Source: Ligilactobacillus murinus DSM 20452 = NBRC 14221 (GTDB lineage: Bacteria > Bacillota > Bacilli > Lactobacillales > Lactobacillaceae). From it: DNA of 64,000 bases. Positions 19,938 to 28,840 of the stretch are shown here, in pieces; within the stretch, counting starts at the first letter, position 1, and every line of letters begins with the position of its first letter. Position numbers and translations under genes: made by a program. The stretch covers positions 1 through 64,000 of the forward strand of contig NZ_BCVJ01000005.1 in the NCBI RefSeq assembly GCF_001591685.1, written 5' to 3'. The notes under the pieces are model-generated. The model was not told the DNA's origin. It made no database searches and saw nothing but the letters and a program-made list of their open reading frames with translations.

Positions 19938-20026
19938 TATAATAGCATAAGTTAGTTGCTAATGCGTGATCGTGCGAAAAATGTTTTGTGGACTGCGCCG
20001 GTTTTTGGCGCAGTCTTTTATTTTTT
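19938..20026 (+). terminator. Strong plus-strand terminator with no gene before it
   Basis: GACTGCGCC (19991-19999) and GGCGCAGTC (20007-20015) form a perfect 9-bp GC-rich stem followed by TTTTATTTTTTT. It works only in the plus direction. The nearest upstream gene is on the minus strand and starts at 19915. A TATAAT box at 19938-19943 could start a transcript of about 70 nt ending here, so this is a candidate small RNA or leader. Confidence 0.6.
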
Positions 20027-20033
20027 TCTCTAA

Positions 20034-20045
20034 GTTAAAGTAACA
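20034..20045 (+). repeat. Direct repeat copy 1, operator-like
   Basis: GTTAAAGTAACA, containing the dyad GTTA-aag-TAAC. An identical copy lies at 20091-20102. Confidence 0.6.
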
Positions 20046-20063
20046 TTTTATTTTTTTAATAAC

Positions 20064-20102
20064 TTGTGCTGAGCTGGTTTTTTTGCTATTGTTAAAGTAA
20101 CA
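20064..20102 (+). promoter_or_regulatory. Promoter of the Xer-like gene with direct repeat copy 2
   Basis: TTGTGC (20064-20069) and TATTGT (20087-20092) are 17 nt apart. The second copy of GTTAAAGTAACA (20091-20102) overlaps the -10 end and expected start. The arrangement suggests an operator pair. The binding protein is unknown. Confidence 0.45.
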
Positions 20103-20128
20103 AATTATTATTATTGAGGTGATCGAAG

Positions 20129-20962
20129 ATGGCGCAATTTCCTTATGAAGACAGATTTCGGCATTATTTAGAATATGATCGGGTACTTGAAAAAAATACT
20201 TGTGATGATCTTTGTCGTGATGTCGCTGATCTCTTTAACTACCTAAGAAATTTCAATAGTCTTTACCGCACAGATCCAGACCTGTCTAACCTGACTGAAA
20301 GCGATATCCGTGATTATTTAAATATGCTACAAGTCAAACGTGAGATCAAAAACACGACTTACAATAAATATCTGACACACCTTAATGTCTATTTTACTTT
20401 TCTCTTCAATGAACGGCTTTCAACTAGTCTACCGACCCTGCCATTGAAGGGATTAAAACGCTCTAAAAATGATTTGGTACCTGTAAATTGGCAAGAAGAA
20501 TTGTCGCTATTACTGGAAAACAATGACTTATCATATTATACGCGCGCAACTTTATTATTCATCTCACACTACTATACGATCACTGAGATCTTACAAAGTG
20601 GCTTTTATCAAATATTAGACACGGAAAACTTTGCGCCAAACGAACAGCACTTCTTAGCCTGCTTTAAAGAATATCTTGTTCCTTTGCAAACTAAACAACA
20701 CAGTCAAGATCTTTTCTTAAAACAGCGGATCGATCTAGTCGAACCACGACTGACTTTACCTGGCTTACATAAATATCTCAAAGCCGATCAACCTAAATGC
20801 TTCTTACCTCTGATTCCTCGTAAGCTCTACCAAGCTGCGATTTTCAATGCTTTATTGACAAAACAACACTTAACTGAGCAGCAACTTAGTGACAAATTGC
20901 ACCTTGATGGGACTTCACTCAACTATTATCGGCAAGAACTGATCCGATACGAACTTCAATAA
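20129..20962 (+). CDS. Xer-like protein lacking recombinase catalytic residues
   Basis: The N-terminal 110 residues resemble the SAM-like core-binding domain of XerC/XerD, including TYNKYLTHLNVYFTFLFN. The C-terminal part keeps the length of a catalytic domain (277 aa in total). However, the first catalytic Arg motif is replaced by SHYYTITEIL near residues 146-155, and no HxxR or LGH...Y motif is found. It should therefore bind DNA but not cut it. Similar inactive Xer relatives are known in lactic acid bacteria and streptococci. GAGG eight bases before the ATG sets the start. It is monocistronic. Confidence 0.75.
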   Translation: MAQFPYEDRFRHYLEYDRVLEKNTCDDLCRDVADLFNYLRNFNSLYRTDPDLSNLTESDIRDYLNMLQVKREIKNTTYNKYLTHLNVYFTFLFNERLSTSLPTLPLKGLKRSKNDLVPVNWQEELSLLLENNDLSYYTRATLLFISHYYTITEILQSGFYQILDTENFAPNEQHFLACFKEYLVPLQTKQHSQDLFLKQRIDLVEPRLTLPGLHKYLKADQPKCFLPLIPRKLYQAAIFNALLTKQHLTEQQLSDKLHLDGTSLNYYRQELIRYELQ

Positions 20963-20994
20963 TAAAAAGCGCTCGATCTCGAGCGCTTTTTATT
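20961..20994. terminator. Two-way terminator between the Xer-like and TPR genes
   Basis: AATAAAAAGCGCTC (20961-20974) and GAGCGCTTTTTATT (20981-20994) form a perfect 14-bp stem with loop GATCTC. It overlaps the last two bases of the plus-strand stop. Confidence 0.92.
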
Positions 20995-20998
20995 ACTA

Positions 20999-22258
20999 TC
21001 AATACTGTAATTCATCTAATAGATCTTCGACTTCATAATCGGTCGGAACTTGCATGAGATAAGCTTTAGCCGCTGCACTAGCCTCAACACGGCGACCTGC
21101 GTTTCTAAAGAAGAAAGCCGCATCTCTTAAAAATTCGGCATTATCATCTAAATAACAATCAGCCGTTTCGTAATTAGGCAAAGCTTGTTCATAATCATCC
21201 AAGTTGGCATACGAACGCCCTAGATTCCAATAGATCTGTGGATCAACTTCATCTTTAGCTAAATAATCTTTCAAGAGTGCAATATTTTCTTGATCTTGTT
21301 GTGTAGCCAATAATTGATTACTCAACTCTAAAACTAATGTCAAATTACTTGGATCTAGTGCTAGAGCTTCTTTTAAGTAATCAGTTGCTTCCTTGTTTTT
21401 GCCTAATTTAGCAGCTAACTGACTGGCTTTTTGATATAATGCTTCGTTAAATTCATCCACGGCTAGACCTTCTTGGGCCGTGATCAAAGCTTGACCAAAT
21501 TGACCAGCTTGCTCGTAGAGATCAGCTAGATAGGGATAGACCGTCACATAATCTGGTGTACGTTTGCGCAACTTCTCAAAGTTAGCTGTAGCAGCTTCAA
21601 GATTGCCTAATTCACGTTGGGTAAAAGCTAATTGGAACAACGTATCATTATCGAGTTGTTCTTCTGGGATCTGTTCTAAATAGCCTAAAGCTGTCTCAAA
21701 CTTGCCATAGCCTGCATAAGAAAGACCCAAACGAGCCACTAAATTGACCCGAGAAAACTCCAAGATCCCTTGTTTTAATAAAGAACGATAAAATTGAGCT
21801 GCTTTACGATATTCTTTAATGTTAAAGTATAACTCGGCTAAAGCAAATTCGATCACGGGTTCATCCGGTGCTAATTGATAAGCCGTTAGCAATTTTTGTT
21901 CACTGACATCAAAAGCCCCTTGAGTCTGGTAGAGATCAGCACTAACTAAAAGTGCTTCCAAGTAAGCATTAGATTTTGGAGTGATCTGAGACAAGATCGC
22001 TAAGGCTTGATCATCATTGCCTTCACCGATCTGGATCTCGGCTAAAGCGGTCTTTAAGCTATCTTCATTGGGGTAGCGTTTGACCAAAGTTTCGTATGCT
22101 TTAGCAGCCATCTCAGAAAAGCCCAATGAATACAGCTCTTCGGCCAAACTGTATAGCATATCATCTTCGTCTCTAGTCAACGCAAGCTCTAAAGTTTCAT
22201 TTGCTTTTAAAAAATCTCCCTGCGCCAAATGATCCAGTGTTTCTTCCGAATAAGTCAT
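20999..22258 (-). CDS. TPR-repeat protein (YpiA-like)
   Basis: A 419-residue soluble protein made almost wholly of tetratricopeptide repeats. Successive helix pairs carry the Ala/Gly/Tyr pattern, for example LGRSYANLDDYEQALPNYETA and LAELYFNIKEYRKAAQFYRSL. TPR proteins act as protein-binding scaffolds. Length and layout resemble Bacillus YpiA, whose role is poorly defined. GGGTGG seven bases before the ATG supports the start. It lies between the lysine operon terminator and the convergent Xer-like gene. Confidence 0.85.
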   Translation of the reverse strand: MTYSEETLDHLAQGDFLKANETLELALTRDEDDMLYSLAEELYSLGFSEMAAKAYETLVKRYPNEDSLKTALAEIQIGEGNDDQALAILSQITPKSNAYLEALLVSADLYQTQGAFDVSEQKLLTAYQLAPDEPVIEFALAELYFNIKEYRKAAQFYRSLLKQGILEFSRVNLVARLGLSYAGYGKFETALGYLEQIPEEQLDNDTLFQLAFTQRELGNLEAATANFEKLRKRTPDYVTVYPYLADLYEQAGQFGQALITAQEGLAVDEFNEALYQKASQLAAKLGKNKEATDYLKEALALDPSNLTLVLELSNQLLATQQDQENIALLKDYLAKDEVDPQIYWNLGRSYANLDDYEQALPNYETADCYLDDNAEFLRDAAFFFRNAGRRVEASAAAKAYLMQVPTDYEVEDLLDELQY

Positions 22259-22302
22259 GTGGTTACCACCCTTACTTAATAACTTCTAGCTACCATCATA
22301 AC

Positions 22303-22334
22303 ATAAAAAAGTTGCTAAATTAATAACAACTTCT
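22303..22334 (-). terminator. Terminator of the lysine operon after asd
   Basis: AAGTTG (22309-22314) pairs with CAACTT (22327-22332) and the minus strand continues with a T run. The stem is short. Confidence 0.65.
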
Positions 22335-22340
22335 TTGGTA

Positions 22341-23417
22341 CTATCCTAAATATGGCTCAGTTGGAACATGTACAAGATCATTTTCAACTAAGCGCTCAGC
22401 GATCTGAACCGTATTCCAAGCAGCGCCTTTCAACAAATTATCTGACACGATCCACATGTTGAAACTCCCGGGATTTTCCTTATCAGCACGGATCCTCCCC
22501 ACAAAAGTCTCACGTTTACCTTCAGCTGTCAGTGGCTGTGGATATTCTTGGTGGGCCGGATCATCTTGTAAAACTACTCCGGGTGCAGTTTGAAGCGTTT
22601 CTTTAAGCTGTTCAACAGTCAAAGTCGTATCTGTAGTCTTAAAGTAGACTGATTCACCGTGTCCGATCACGACTGGGACCCGAACACAAGTCGCGGTCAC
22701 TTTGAGTTTTGGATCATTCATGTCGCCTTGCATGATCTTTTTTGTTTCATGGATCATCTTCCATTCTTCATGGGAATAACCATCGTCTTCAAAGACATCG
22801 ATCTGGGGCAAAAGATTAAAAGCCAGCGGATAATGCTTCTTATCACCCTTGACTGGAAAGATCTTACCTTCCATTTTTTCCCCATTCAAATAGTCTTTAG
22901 CTTCTGAAAGCATTTCGTCTAAAGCGGTTTGGCCTGCTCCTGAAGCTGCTTGATAAGTCGAAACGATGATCTGTTCTAAGCCAAATTTTTGACGGATCGG
23001 TTCTAAAGCGACCATCATTTGGATCGTTGAACAATTAGGATTCGCTACGATCCCACGGTGCTCAAATAATGCTTGTTCATTGACTTCTGGAACGACTAGT
23101 GGTACTTCTGGTTCCATCCGAAAAGCACTCGTATTATCGACACACACCGCTCCACGCTTAACTGCTTCAGGGAGTAATCTCTTAGAAACAGCCCCACCAG
23201 CTGAGGCTAAAACTAGATCAACACCTTCAAATACCTCTGGTGTTGCCTCTTCGATCGTGATCGCTTGACCCTTAAAATTGAGCTGCTTACCCGCAGAACG
23301 CTTAGAAGCAAGCAATTTTACCTTCTTGACTGGGATCGTTGACTGTTCTAACTGTTCGATCAACCGTGAACCAACTGCACCAGTAGCACCTAAAATAGCA
23401 ACCGTATATTCTCTCAT
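22341..23417 (-). CDS. asd: Aspartate-semialdehyde dehydrogenase
   Basis: NADPH-dependent reduction of aspartyl phosphate to aspartate semialdehyde, the branch point to lysine, threonine and methionine. The Rossmann motif GATGAVGS is near residues 10-17. The catalytic Cys129 is in NPNCSTIQM. The length of 358 aa is normal. AGAAGG lies nine bases before the ATG. It is last in the lysine operon, 17 nt after dapB. No aspartokinase gene is in the window. Confidence 0.96.
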   Translation of the reverse strand: MREYTVAILGATGAVGSRLIEQLEQSTIPVKKVKLLASKRSAGKQLNFKGQAITIEEATPEVFEGVDLVLASAGGAVSKRLLPEAVKRGAVCVDNTSAFRMEPEVPLVVPEVNEQALFEHRGIVANPNCSTIQMMVALEPIRQKFGLEQIIVSTYQAASGAGQTALDEMLSEAKDYLNGEKMEGKIFPVKGDKKHYPLAFNLLPQIDVFEDDGYSHEEWKMIHETKKIMQGDMNDPKLKVTATCVRVPVVIGHGESVYFKTTDTTLTVEQLKETLQTAPGVVLQDDPAHQEYPQPLTAEGKRETFVGRIRADKENPGSFNMWIVSDNLLKGAAWNTVQIAERLVENDLVHVPTEPYLG

Positions 23418-23434
23418 TTTACTTTACCTTCTTT

Positions 23435-24214
23435 TTATAAAATATTTTCTAACCCAACTACTAAACCATCTAATGCCTGAGCCTTTTTTACTGCGAGCTT
23501 TACACCGCTCATAAATGAAGCCCGATCAAATGAATCTTGGCGGATCGTCAAGGCTTCGCCGGCACCACCAAAAAGGACCTGTTCGTGAGCCACATAGCCT
23601 GGCAACCGAACTGAATGGAGCTTGATACCTTCATAATCGCCACCACGTACATGCGCCAACGTTTCAGTCTCATCAGCTACACCTTGATGATGAGGCAAGC
23701 GATTTTGTGCGATCAATTTGGCCGTCATCAAAGCCGTCCCTGAGGGTGCATCTTTTTTATTATCATGATGCATTTCAATGATCTCGACATCAGGGAAATA
23801 TTTGGCTGCTTCTTTGGCAAATTTCATCAATAATACCGCTGACATTCCAAAATTAGGTGCTACCAAACCACCTAGCTGCTGTGCTAACGCTAACTGCTTA
23901 AGTTCAACTAACTCTTCATCTGTCAAGCCGGTAGTTCCTACTACGGGACACATTCCATGTTTTAAAGCAAATTTGACATTTTCAAATACAGCACTCGGAG
24001 CGGTAAAATCGATCCAAACATCTGCTCCTTGTTCGATCTGTGATAGCTCATTATAGATCTTGACTTGTTCACCAAGGCCCAAGCGTTGACGATCATTTTC
24101 TGTAGCCCCTAAAGCAAAAACTGCTACCAATTCAAAATCAGGCGTCTCATCGATCAACTTTAAGACCTGTTGGCCCATCGAACCTGAATAACCTGCAACT
24201 AAGATCTTGATCAT
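23435..24214 (-). CDS. dapB: 4-hydroxy-tetrahydrodipicolinate reductase
   Basis: Second step of the diaminopimelate branch. The nucleotide-binding GYSGSMGQ is near residues 8-15. The catalytic block [16 protein letters not shown] holds the His pair and the Lys. The ATG overlaps the dapA stop in ATGA, so translation is coupled; GGGGG seven bases upstream is a good ribosome binding site. The length of 259 aa is normal. Confidence 0.96.
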   Translation of the reverse strand: MIKILVAGYSGSMGQQVLKLIDETPDFELVAVFALGATENDRQRLGLGEQVKIYNELSQIEQGADVWIDFTAPSAVFENVKFALKHGMCPVVGTTGLTDEELVELKQLALAQQLGGLVAPNFGMSAVLLMKFAKEAAKYFPDVEIIEMHHDNKKDAPSGTALMTAKLIAQNRLPHHQGVADETETLAHVRGGDYEGIKLHSVRLPGYVAHEQVLFGGAGEALTIRQDSFDRASFMSGVKLAVKKAQALDGLVVGLENIL

Positions 24215-25134
24215 TTTATTTCCCCCAAATCTAATGATAATCGCTTTGATAAAGCATTTTTATCTAAACCTAATCTTGATGCTAACTCTTGTTTTTGAGT
24301 AGCATTTAAAGCAAGCAACGGTAATCTAAGCCCACCAACAGCAAAACCTTGCGCATTCAACACAGCTTTGACTGGAGCAGGTGATGGATACATAAACAAA
24401 GCTTGCATCTTAGGGAGCAGCCATTGTTCCAATTTTTTAGCTCTACTTTGATCAGCCTTAGCGAATGCTTGATACATTTGTGTCATCTGTTCACCATAAA
24501 TATGGGCCGCCACTGAAATAACTCCAACTGCGCCTAATTTCTTAGCTGCTAAAGCCTGAGCATCTTCACCAGTAAAGACACTAAAATCTTCATCACGCGT
24601 ATTATCGATGATATATTCTAACTCAGCTAGACTGCCACATTGTTTTACTCCAGCAATATTATCCAACTTGGCTAGGTCTACGATCACTTCTTGGCTAAGT
24701 TTGACCCCAGTTCGACTGGGGATGTTATACATGATCAAGGGAAGTTCAGCTCTTTTTGCCAAATATTCAAAATGTGCTCTTATCCCAGCTTGATCTGGTT
24801 TATTGTAATAAGGGACTACCGTCAAAGCGTAATCTATTCCCGAGATCTTTGCAACTTCATTGATAAATTCTAAAGTCGCTTGGGTCGCATTAGTGCCACA
24901 ACCAGCGATCACTGGGACACGCCCAGCAACTATTTGCGCAAATCTTTGGTAAAGCGTTAGTTTTTCTTGATGCGTCAAAGTCGGTGTCTCACCCGTTGTA
25001 CCGCCGACTACAAAGCCTTGGGCCCCACTTTGTAACAAATATTCAGTCAATTTTTCCAATGCAGGATAATCGATCTGACCTTCAGCTGTAAATGGTGTCA
25101 CGATCGCGGTTATGATCTGTGATCTTGTTAACAT
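24211..25134 (-). CDS. dapA: 4-hydroxy-tetrahydrodipicolinate synthase
   Basis: Condenses pyruvate with aspartate semialdehyde. The Schiff-base Lys164 is in AGVKQCG, Tyr136 is in MYNIPSRTG, and [11 protein letters not shown] forms the binding loop. The start is taken at [10 protein letters not shown], where the ATG shares one base with the stop of the upstream deacetylase (TAATG). A longer form beginning 13 codons earlier would overlap that gene. It gives 307 aa, slightly above the usual length of about 290. Confidence 0.95.
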   Translation of the reverse strand: MLTRSQIITAIVTPFTAEGQIDYPALEKLTEYLLQSGAQGFVVGGTTGETPTLTHQEKLTLYQRFAQIVAGRVPVIAGCGTNATQATLEFINEVAKISGIDYALTVVPYYNKPDQAGIRAHFEYLAKRAELPLIMYNIPSRTGVKLSQEVIVDLAKLDNIAGVKQCGSLAELEYIIDNTRDEDFSVFTGEDAQALAAKKLGAVGVISVAAHIYGEQMTQMYQAFAKADQSRAKKLEQWLLPKMQALFMYPSPAPVKAVLNAQGFAVGGLRLPLLALNATQKQELASRLGLDKNALSKRLSLDLGEIK

Positions 25135-26306
25135 TAAGCATCCACTTCTTTCTCTTGTTTCATACGGGCACATAAAAATCCAGTTATTGCATTGACCCCT
25201 TTAAGGATCGCTGTTTGATCAGGTACTAGCTTATTGCTATGTAAAGCATGTACATCATTTACACCCAACCAAAACATCGTCCCAGGAAATTTTGAAAGTA
25301 AGTATCCAAAATCTTCCCCGGTCATTTTCGGCTCAGTTTCGATAAATTCAACATCTGGAGCATTTTGCATATATTCAATAAAAAAATTCGTCAATAAAGG
25401 ATCATTTTCGACTGGTAGATAACCACCTTGATTTAAGTTAAGCTCGACTCTAGCACCAAAACTTTGGGCTACACCATCGCAGATCTCTCGTAACCTTTTT
25501 TGGATCAAGGTGATCATCTCTTGTGTCAGACCACGAATGGTCCCTTTGATCATCGCTTCTCCGGCGATCACATTTCTGATCGTACCGGCCCTTAATTCAC
25601 CAAATGTTAAGACGCCACCCTTAGTCGGATCGACGTTGCGCGAGATGATCGTTTGAGCCTGCATGATCAAAGCACTAGCACAAACGATCATATCATTGGC
25701 TTGATGTGGATAAGCTGCATGTCCGCCTTTACCATACAAATGGATATCGACTTCAGTTGTTCCTGCAAATAAAGTTCCTAAATTACATCCGATCGCCCCA
25801 GCAGGTAGTTCAGGCGCATCATGTAAAGCATAGAATTCATCTGGACGCCATTTTCCACTAAAAACGCCCAATTCATAAGCTAATTTACCACCATTTTTAC
25901 TTTCTTCAGCTGGTTGAAAGAAAAAGATCAAGTTATCTTTAGGACGAGTAGTTGCAAAATAAGCTAAAACTCCTAATGCTACTGTCATATGGATATCATG
26001 ACCACAAGCATGCATCACCCCGGGATTTTTCGAACTAAACTCTAAGCCCGTTTCTTCTGTGAGGGGCAACGCATCGATATCGCACCGATAGCCGATCGTT
26101 TTTTTAGGATCACTTCCCAACACTTTGACCAATAAAGCCGTTGGTAACTCAGAGATCTCTTTTATCTCTAAGTAACTTTGATCTAATTTTGCGATCTCTT
26201 GTTGTAAATAGGCTTTCGTTTTGACTTCTTCTAATGCTAACTCTGGGATCTGATGTAATTTTTGATAGATCTTTGTCAACTTACTTTCACTTAACATTTT
26301 GCTCAC
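25134..26306 (-). CDS. N-acetyldiaminopimelate deacetylase (M20 family)
   Basis: Removes the acetyl group to give LL-diaminopimelate in the acetylated branch of the pathway. The M20 metal-binding motif [10 protein letters not shown] is near residue 100, followed by [12 protein letters not shown]. The operon position next to dapH separates it from general M20 amidohydrolases. The GTG start overlaps the dapH stop (GTGA). An ATG three codons on (26297) is equally possible, as neither has an ideal ribosome binding site. Confidence 0.9.
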   Translation of the reverse strand: MSKMLSESKLTKIYQKLHQIPELALEEVKTKAYLQQEIAKLDQSYLEIKEISELPTALLVKVLGSDPKKTIGYRCDIDALPLTEETGLEFSSKNPGVMHACGHDIHMTVALGVLAYFATTRPKDNLIFFFQPAEESKNGGKLAYELGVFSGKWRPDEFYALHDAPELPAGAIGCNLGTLFAGTTEVDIHLYGKGGHAAYPHQANDMIVCASALIMQAQTIISRNVDPTKGGVLTFGELRAGTIRNVIAGEAMIKGTIRGLTQEMITLIQKRLREICDGVAQSFGARVELNLNQGGYLPVENDPLLTNFFIEYMQNAPDVEFIETEPKMTGEDFGYLLSKFPGTMFWLGVNDVHALHSNKLVPDQTAILKGVNAITGFLCARMKQEKEVDA

Positions 26307-27013
26307 AACTTTCTTAGATCATCTTCTAAACCTGTCTTTTCTTTTGTCTTATCATCAGTGTATTTAACAAATTTAGCTGGTACACCAGCAACAACACTGT
26401 AAGGTTCAACATCTTTAGTCACGATCGCACCAGCTGCCACGACTGCGCCTTTACCGACCCGGACACCTTCTAAAACGACAGCATTAGCGCCGATCAAAAC
26501 ATCGTCTTCAATGATCACAGGCGTTGCGGAAGCTGGTTCGACTACGCCAGCCAAAACAGTGCCGGCACCGATATGACAATTCTTACCTACGATCGCACGA
26601 CCACCTAAAACAGCGCCCATATCGATCATTGAACCAGCACCGATCTCAGCCCCAATGTTGATGATCGCTCCCATCATGATGACAGCATTGTCCCCGATCA
26701 AGACTTGGTCTCTGATCAAAGCGCCGGGTTCGATCCGGGCATTGATGTCTTTTTGATCTAATAACGGTACAGCGGAATTTCGCGTTTGATTTTCGATCAC
26801 ATAGTCTTTGATCTTAGTTTGGTTAGTAGCTAAAAATGGTTTGACGATCTGCCAGTCACCAAATAATACGGCACTATCTGCACCTCTAAAAACTTTGATC
26901 TCATTTGGGATATCAAGGTCAGCGATTTGAGCATTCAAATAAACTTTGACTGGTGTCTTTTTGTCTGCATTTGCGATAAAATTGATAATTTCTTGTGCGT
27001 TTAATTCTGCCAT
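26303..27013 (-). CDS. dapH: Tetrahydrodipicolinate N-acetyltransferase
   Basis: Acetylates tetrahydrodipicolinate. The C-terminal half is a left-handed beta helix of hexapeptide repeats (for example [20 protein letters not shown]), the fold of this family. A length of 236 aa matches the Bacillus and Lactobacillus enzyme. It shows that the operon uses the acetyl rather than the succinyl branch. A good AAAGGA lies 32 nt before the ATG, with a small hairpin (27025-27043) between them. The AAAGAAG that touches the ATG is too close to act. Confidence 0.94.
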   Translation of the reverse strand: MAELNAQEIINFIANADKKTPVKVYLNAQIADLDIPNEIKVFRGADSAVLFGDWQIVKPFLATNQTKIKDYVIENQTRNSAVPLLDQKDINARIEPGALIRDQVLIGDNAVIMMGAIINIGAEIGAGSMIDMGAVLGGRAIVGKNCHIGAGTVLAGVVEPASATPVIIEDDVLIGANAVVLEGVRVGKGAVVAAGAIVTKDVEPYSVVAGVPAKFVKYTDDKTKEKTGLEDDLRKL

Positions 27014-27058
27014 CTTCTTTAATTGCTACCACTAAAAAGTAGCTTTCCTTTCTTAATT

Positions 27059-28351
27059 TTATTTATAAGGTAGATCCAATTTCAATAAGTCAGCGTAAGT
27101 CTCACGTTTGACTACTAACTTAGCCTGCCCATTTTCGACAAAAACGACTGCAGGACGCGGATTGCGATTGTAATTTGAGGCCATCGCATAACCGTATGCT
27201 CCCGTTGCTAACAATGCGATAATATCACCTGGTTTTGTCTTAGGTAAAGTCGCTCTATCGACCAAAATGTCACCCGATTCACAATATTTTCCAGCTAAAT
27301 GCACTGTCTGAGTCACTTTAGCGTTTGGATCATTGGCCAAAACAGCCGTATACTTAGCTTGATATAAGGCAGGGCGAATATTATCTCCCATTCCACCATC
27401 AACTGCTAAATATGATAGATGGTCTGGAATATCTTTTCTTGCCCCTACTGTATATAAGTTATATCCTCCTGGTCCCGTGATCGAACGCCCTGGTTCGATC
27501 CAAATCGCTGGAAGCTCTAACTCATATTCTATAGCTTTTTGCTTTACAACCTTAATGATCTGTTCGACAAACTTTTCTGGTGCTAAAGGATCATCTTCAG
27601 CTGTATATTTGATACCAAAGCCACCACCAACGTTGATAACCTTAGTCGTATAACCGTATTTTTGTTTCCAAGAATGAGCCACTTCCATCAACTTTTGGCC
27701 CACCAGCTCAAAGCCACCTAATTCAAAGATCTGGGACCCAATATGGGCATGGAGTCCTAAAACTGTGATCTGTGGATCAGCCAGTAACTGAGTCAAAGCT
27801 TTGTCAGCTTGACCTGAAGCTAGATCAAATCCAAATTTACTATCAGTCTGGCCAGTTTGATCGTATTCATGGGTATGTGCTGAAATACCAGGCGTCACAC
27901 GCAAGATGACTTTAGTTTTAGCATTTTGCTCCCGTAAAACTCTTTGTAAAAGGTCGATCTCATAAAAATTATCCACGATGATCACACCAACGCCTGCTTT
28001 GATCGCAAATTCAAGTTCAGCGATCGATTTATTATTTCCATGGAAACTGATCTTTTCAGCGGGAAAACCCGCTTTTAAGGCAGTTGCTAATTCACCACCA
28101 GACACAACGTCTGTATGACAATCCAATTCATTGATCACCTGATAGATCGCTACTGCACAAAATGCTTTACTAGCATAGCTGACTTCATATTCAACAGCTT
28201 GTTCTTCAAAAACTCGTTTAAATTTAGTGATCTGCTCCTTGATCAAAGCCACATCATACACGACTAATGGAGTTTGATATCGATGTGCTAAGCTGACTGC
28301 ATCTACACCGCCGATCGTTAAATGACCAGCTTTATTCGTTGGTAACATCAT
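27059..28351 (-). CDS. lysA: Diaminopimelate decarboxylase
   Basis: PLP-dependent decarboxylation of meso-diaminopimelate to lysine. Lys62 in SYASKAF is the likely PLP-binding residue. HGNNKS, the Gly-rich GGGFG loop, and CESGDIL with the active-site Cys are all present. The start is the first of two adjacent ATGs, with GGAGG seven bases upstream; an apparent N-terminal extension in the same frame runs into the riboswitch and is not real. It is the first gene of the operon and the direct target of the lysine riboswitch. Confidence 0.96.
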   Translation of the reverse strand: MMLPTNKAGHLTIGGVDAVSLAHRYQTPLVVYDVALIKEQITKFKRVFEEQAVEYEVSYASKAFCAVAIYQVINELDCHTDVVSGGELATALKAGFPAEKISFHGNNKSIAELEFAIKAGVGVIIVDNFYEIDLLQRVLREQNAKTKVILRVTPGISAHTHEYDQTGQTDSKFGFDLASGQADKALTQLLADPQITVLGLHAHIGSQIFELGGFELVGQKLMEVAHSWKQKYGYTTKVINVGGGFGIKYTAEDDPLAPEKFVEQIIKVVKQKAIEYELELPAIWIEPGRSITGPGGYNLYTVGARKDIPDHLSYLAVDGGMGDNIRPALYQAKYTAVLANDPNAKVTQTVHLAGKYCESGDILVDRATLPKTKPGDIIALLATGAYGYAMASNYNRNPRPAVVFVENGQAKLVVKRETYADLLKLDLPYK

Positions 28352-28376
28352 AAGCTTTCCTCCAAAATAAATTGCA

Positions 28377-28420
28377 CAAAAAAAGATCTTTTTAGTCCTA
28401 TCGCCTAAAAAGATCTTGCT
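28377..28420 (-). terminator. Riboswitch-controlled terminator before lysA
   Basis: AAGATCTTTTTAG (28383-28395) and CTAAAAAGATCTT (28405-28417) form a perfect 13-bp stem with a T run on the minus strand. It is the expression platform of the lysine riboswitch. Confidence 0.9.
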
Positions 28421-28439
28421 GGAATAATTGCAAAATTCT

Positions 28440-28622
28440 GTTTGATCGATAGCACTCCGCAAAGTTTAGTTTGCGACAGTCTGTGATCTCTTAAACCACA
28501 GCCCAGCATCAAGCGTCTATAAACACCTAAAGCTTCGGCAACTTCCCCTTTTTAGAACCATTCAAACACTGTTATAGCAGCTAAGGGTCTTTACTCATGT
28601 CAGTTGCGCCTCTTCGATTTAA
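28440..28622 (-). promoter_or_regulatory. Lysine riboswitch (L box)
   Basis: Read on the minus strand, the element starts with AGAGGCGC. It then shows GGGGAAGTTGCCGAAGC, GCTGGGCTGTGG, AGACTGTC, a small hairpin GCAAA-CTAAA-CTTTGC-like, and GGAGTGCTATCGATC, which closes the basal stem. These match the conserved blocks of the lysine aptamer in order. A terminator follows at once. Lysine binding should stop transcription of the lysA-dapH-deacetylase-dapA-dapB-asd operon. Confidence 0.93.
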
Positions 28623-28628
28623 CATAAT

Positions 28629-28655
28629 ATTATAATTTTTAATGTGATACGTCAA
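28629..28655 (-). promoter_or_regulatory. Promoter of the lysine operon
   Basis: On the minus strand TTGACG (28650-28655) is followed after 15 nt by TATAAT (28629-28634). An alternative -10, TAATAT, gives 17-nt spacing. Confidence 0.6.
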
Positions 28656-28716
28656 GGAATTTTAATATTATTTTTTTGAAAATCCACTTTTTTATAAAAA
28701 ATCTAGAATTTTATAC

Positions 28717-28743
28717 TTGTTATTAATTAAAAAATGATACAAT
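28717..28743 (+). promoter_or_regulatory. dapF promoter
   Basis: An extended -10, TGATACAAT (-10 hexamer at 28738-28743), with TTGTTA (28717-28722) as a weak -35 at 15 nt. It predicts a leader of about 85 nt. Confidence 0.55.
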
Positions 28744-28761
28744 TCAGTTATCGAAAAATTA

Positions 28762-28816
28762 AAGCGAGATCACCCCTCACCATATGAGATGAGGTAAAAT
28801 GTCCCCTTATTCGCTT
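28762..28816 (+). promoter_or_regulatory. Structured dapF leader
   Basis: AAGCGAG (28762-28768) can pair with TTCGCTT (28810-28816). Inside, CCTCA (28775-28779) can pair with TGAGG (28790-28794), which is the ribosome binding site of a 13-codon upstream ORF. The same CCTC can also pair with GAGG of the dapF site at 28826-28829. I do not recognise a known riboswitch class. Confidence 0.5.
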
Positions 28817-28840
28817 AAAAAATTGGAGGAGTATTCATGA
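28799..28840 (+). CDS. 13-codon upstream ORF coupled to dapF
   Basis: Encodes MSPYSLKKLEEYS. GAGG lies four bases before its ATG, inside a predicted hairpin. Its TGA stop overlaps the dapF ATG in ATGA, and the strong GGAGG of dapF lies within it, so ribosomes finishing here could restart on dapF. It holds two adjacent Lys codons. It may act as a leader peptide that tunes dapF translation. Expression is unproven; the overlap could be chance. Confidence 0.4.
   Translation: MSPYSLKKLEEYS

Noticed and set aside
27059-28462. Longer lysA reading frame
   Set aside because: The extra codons run into the riboswitch terminator, while GGAGG directly precedes the ATG at 28351.
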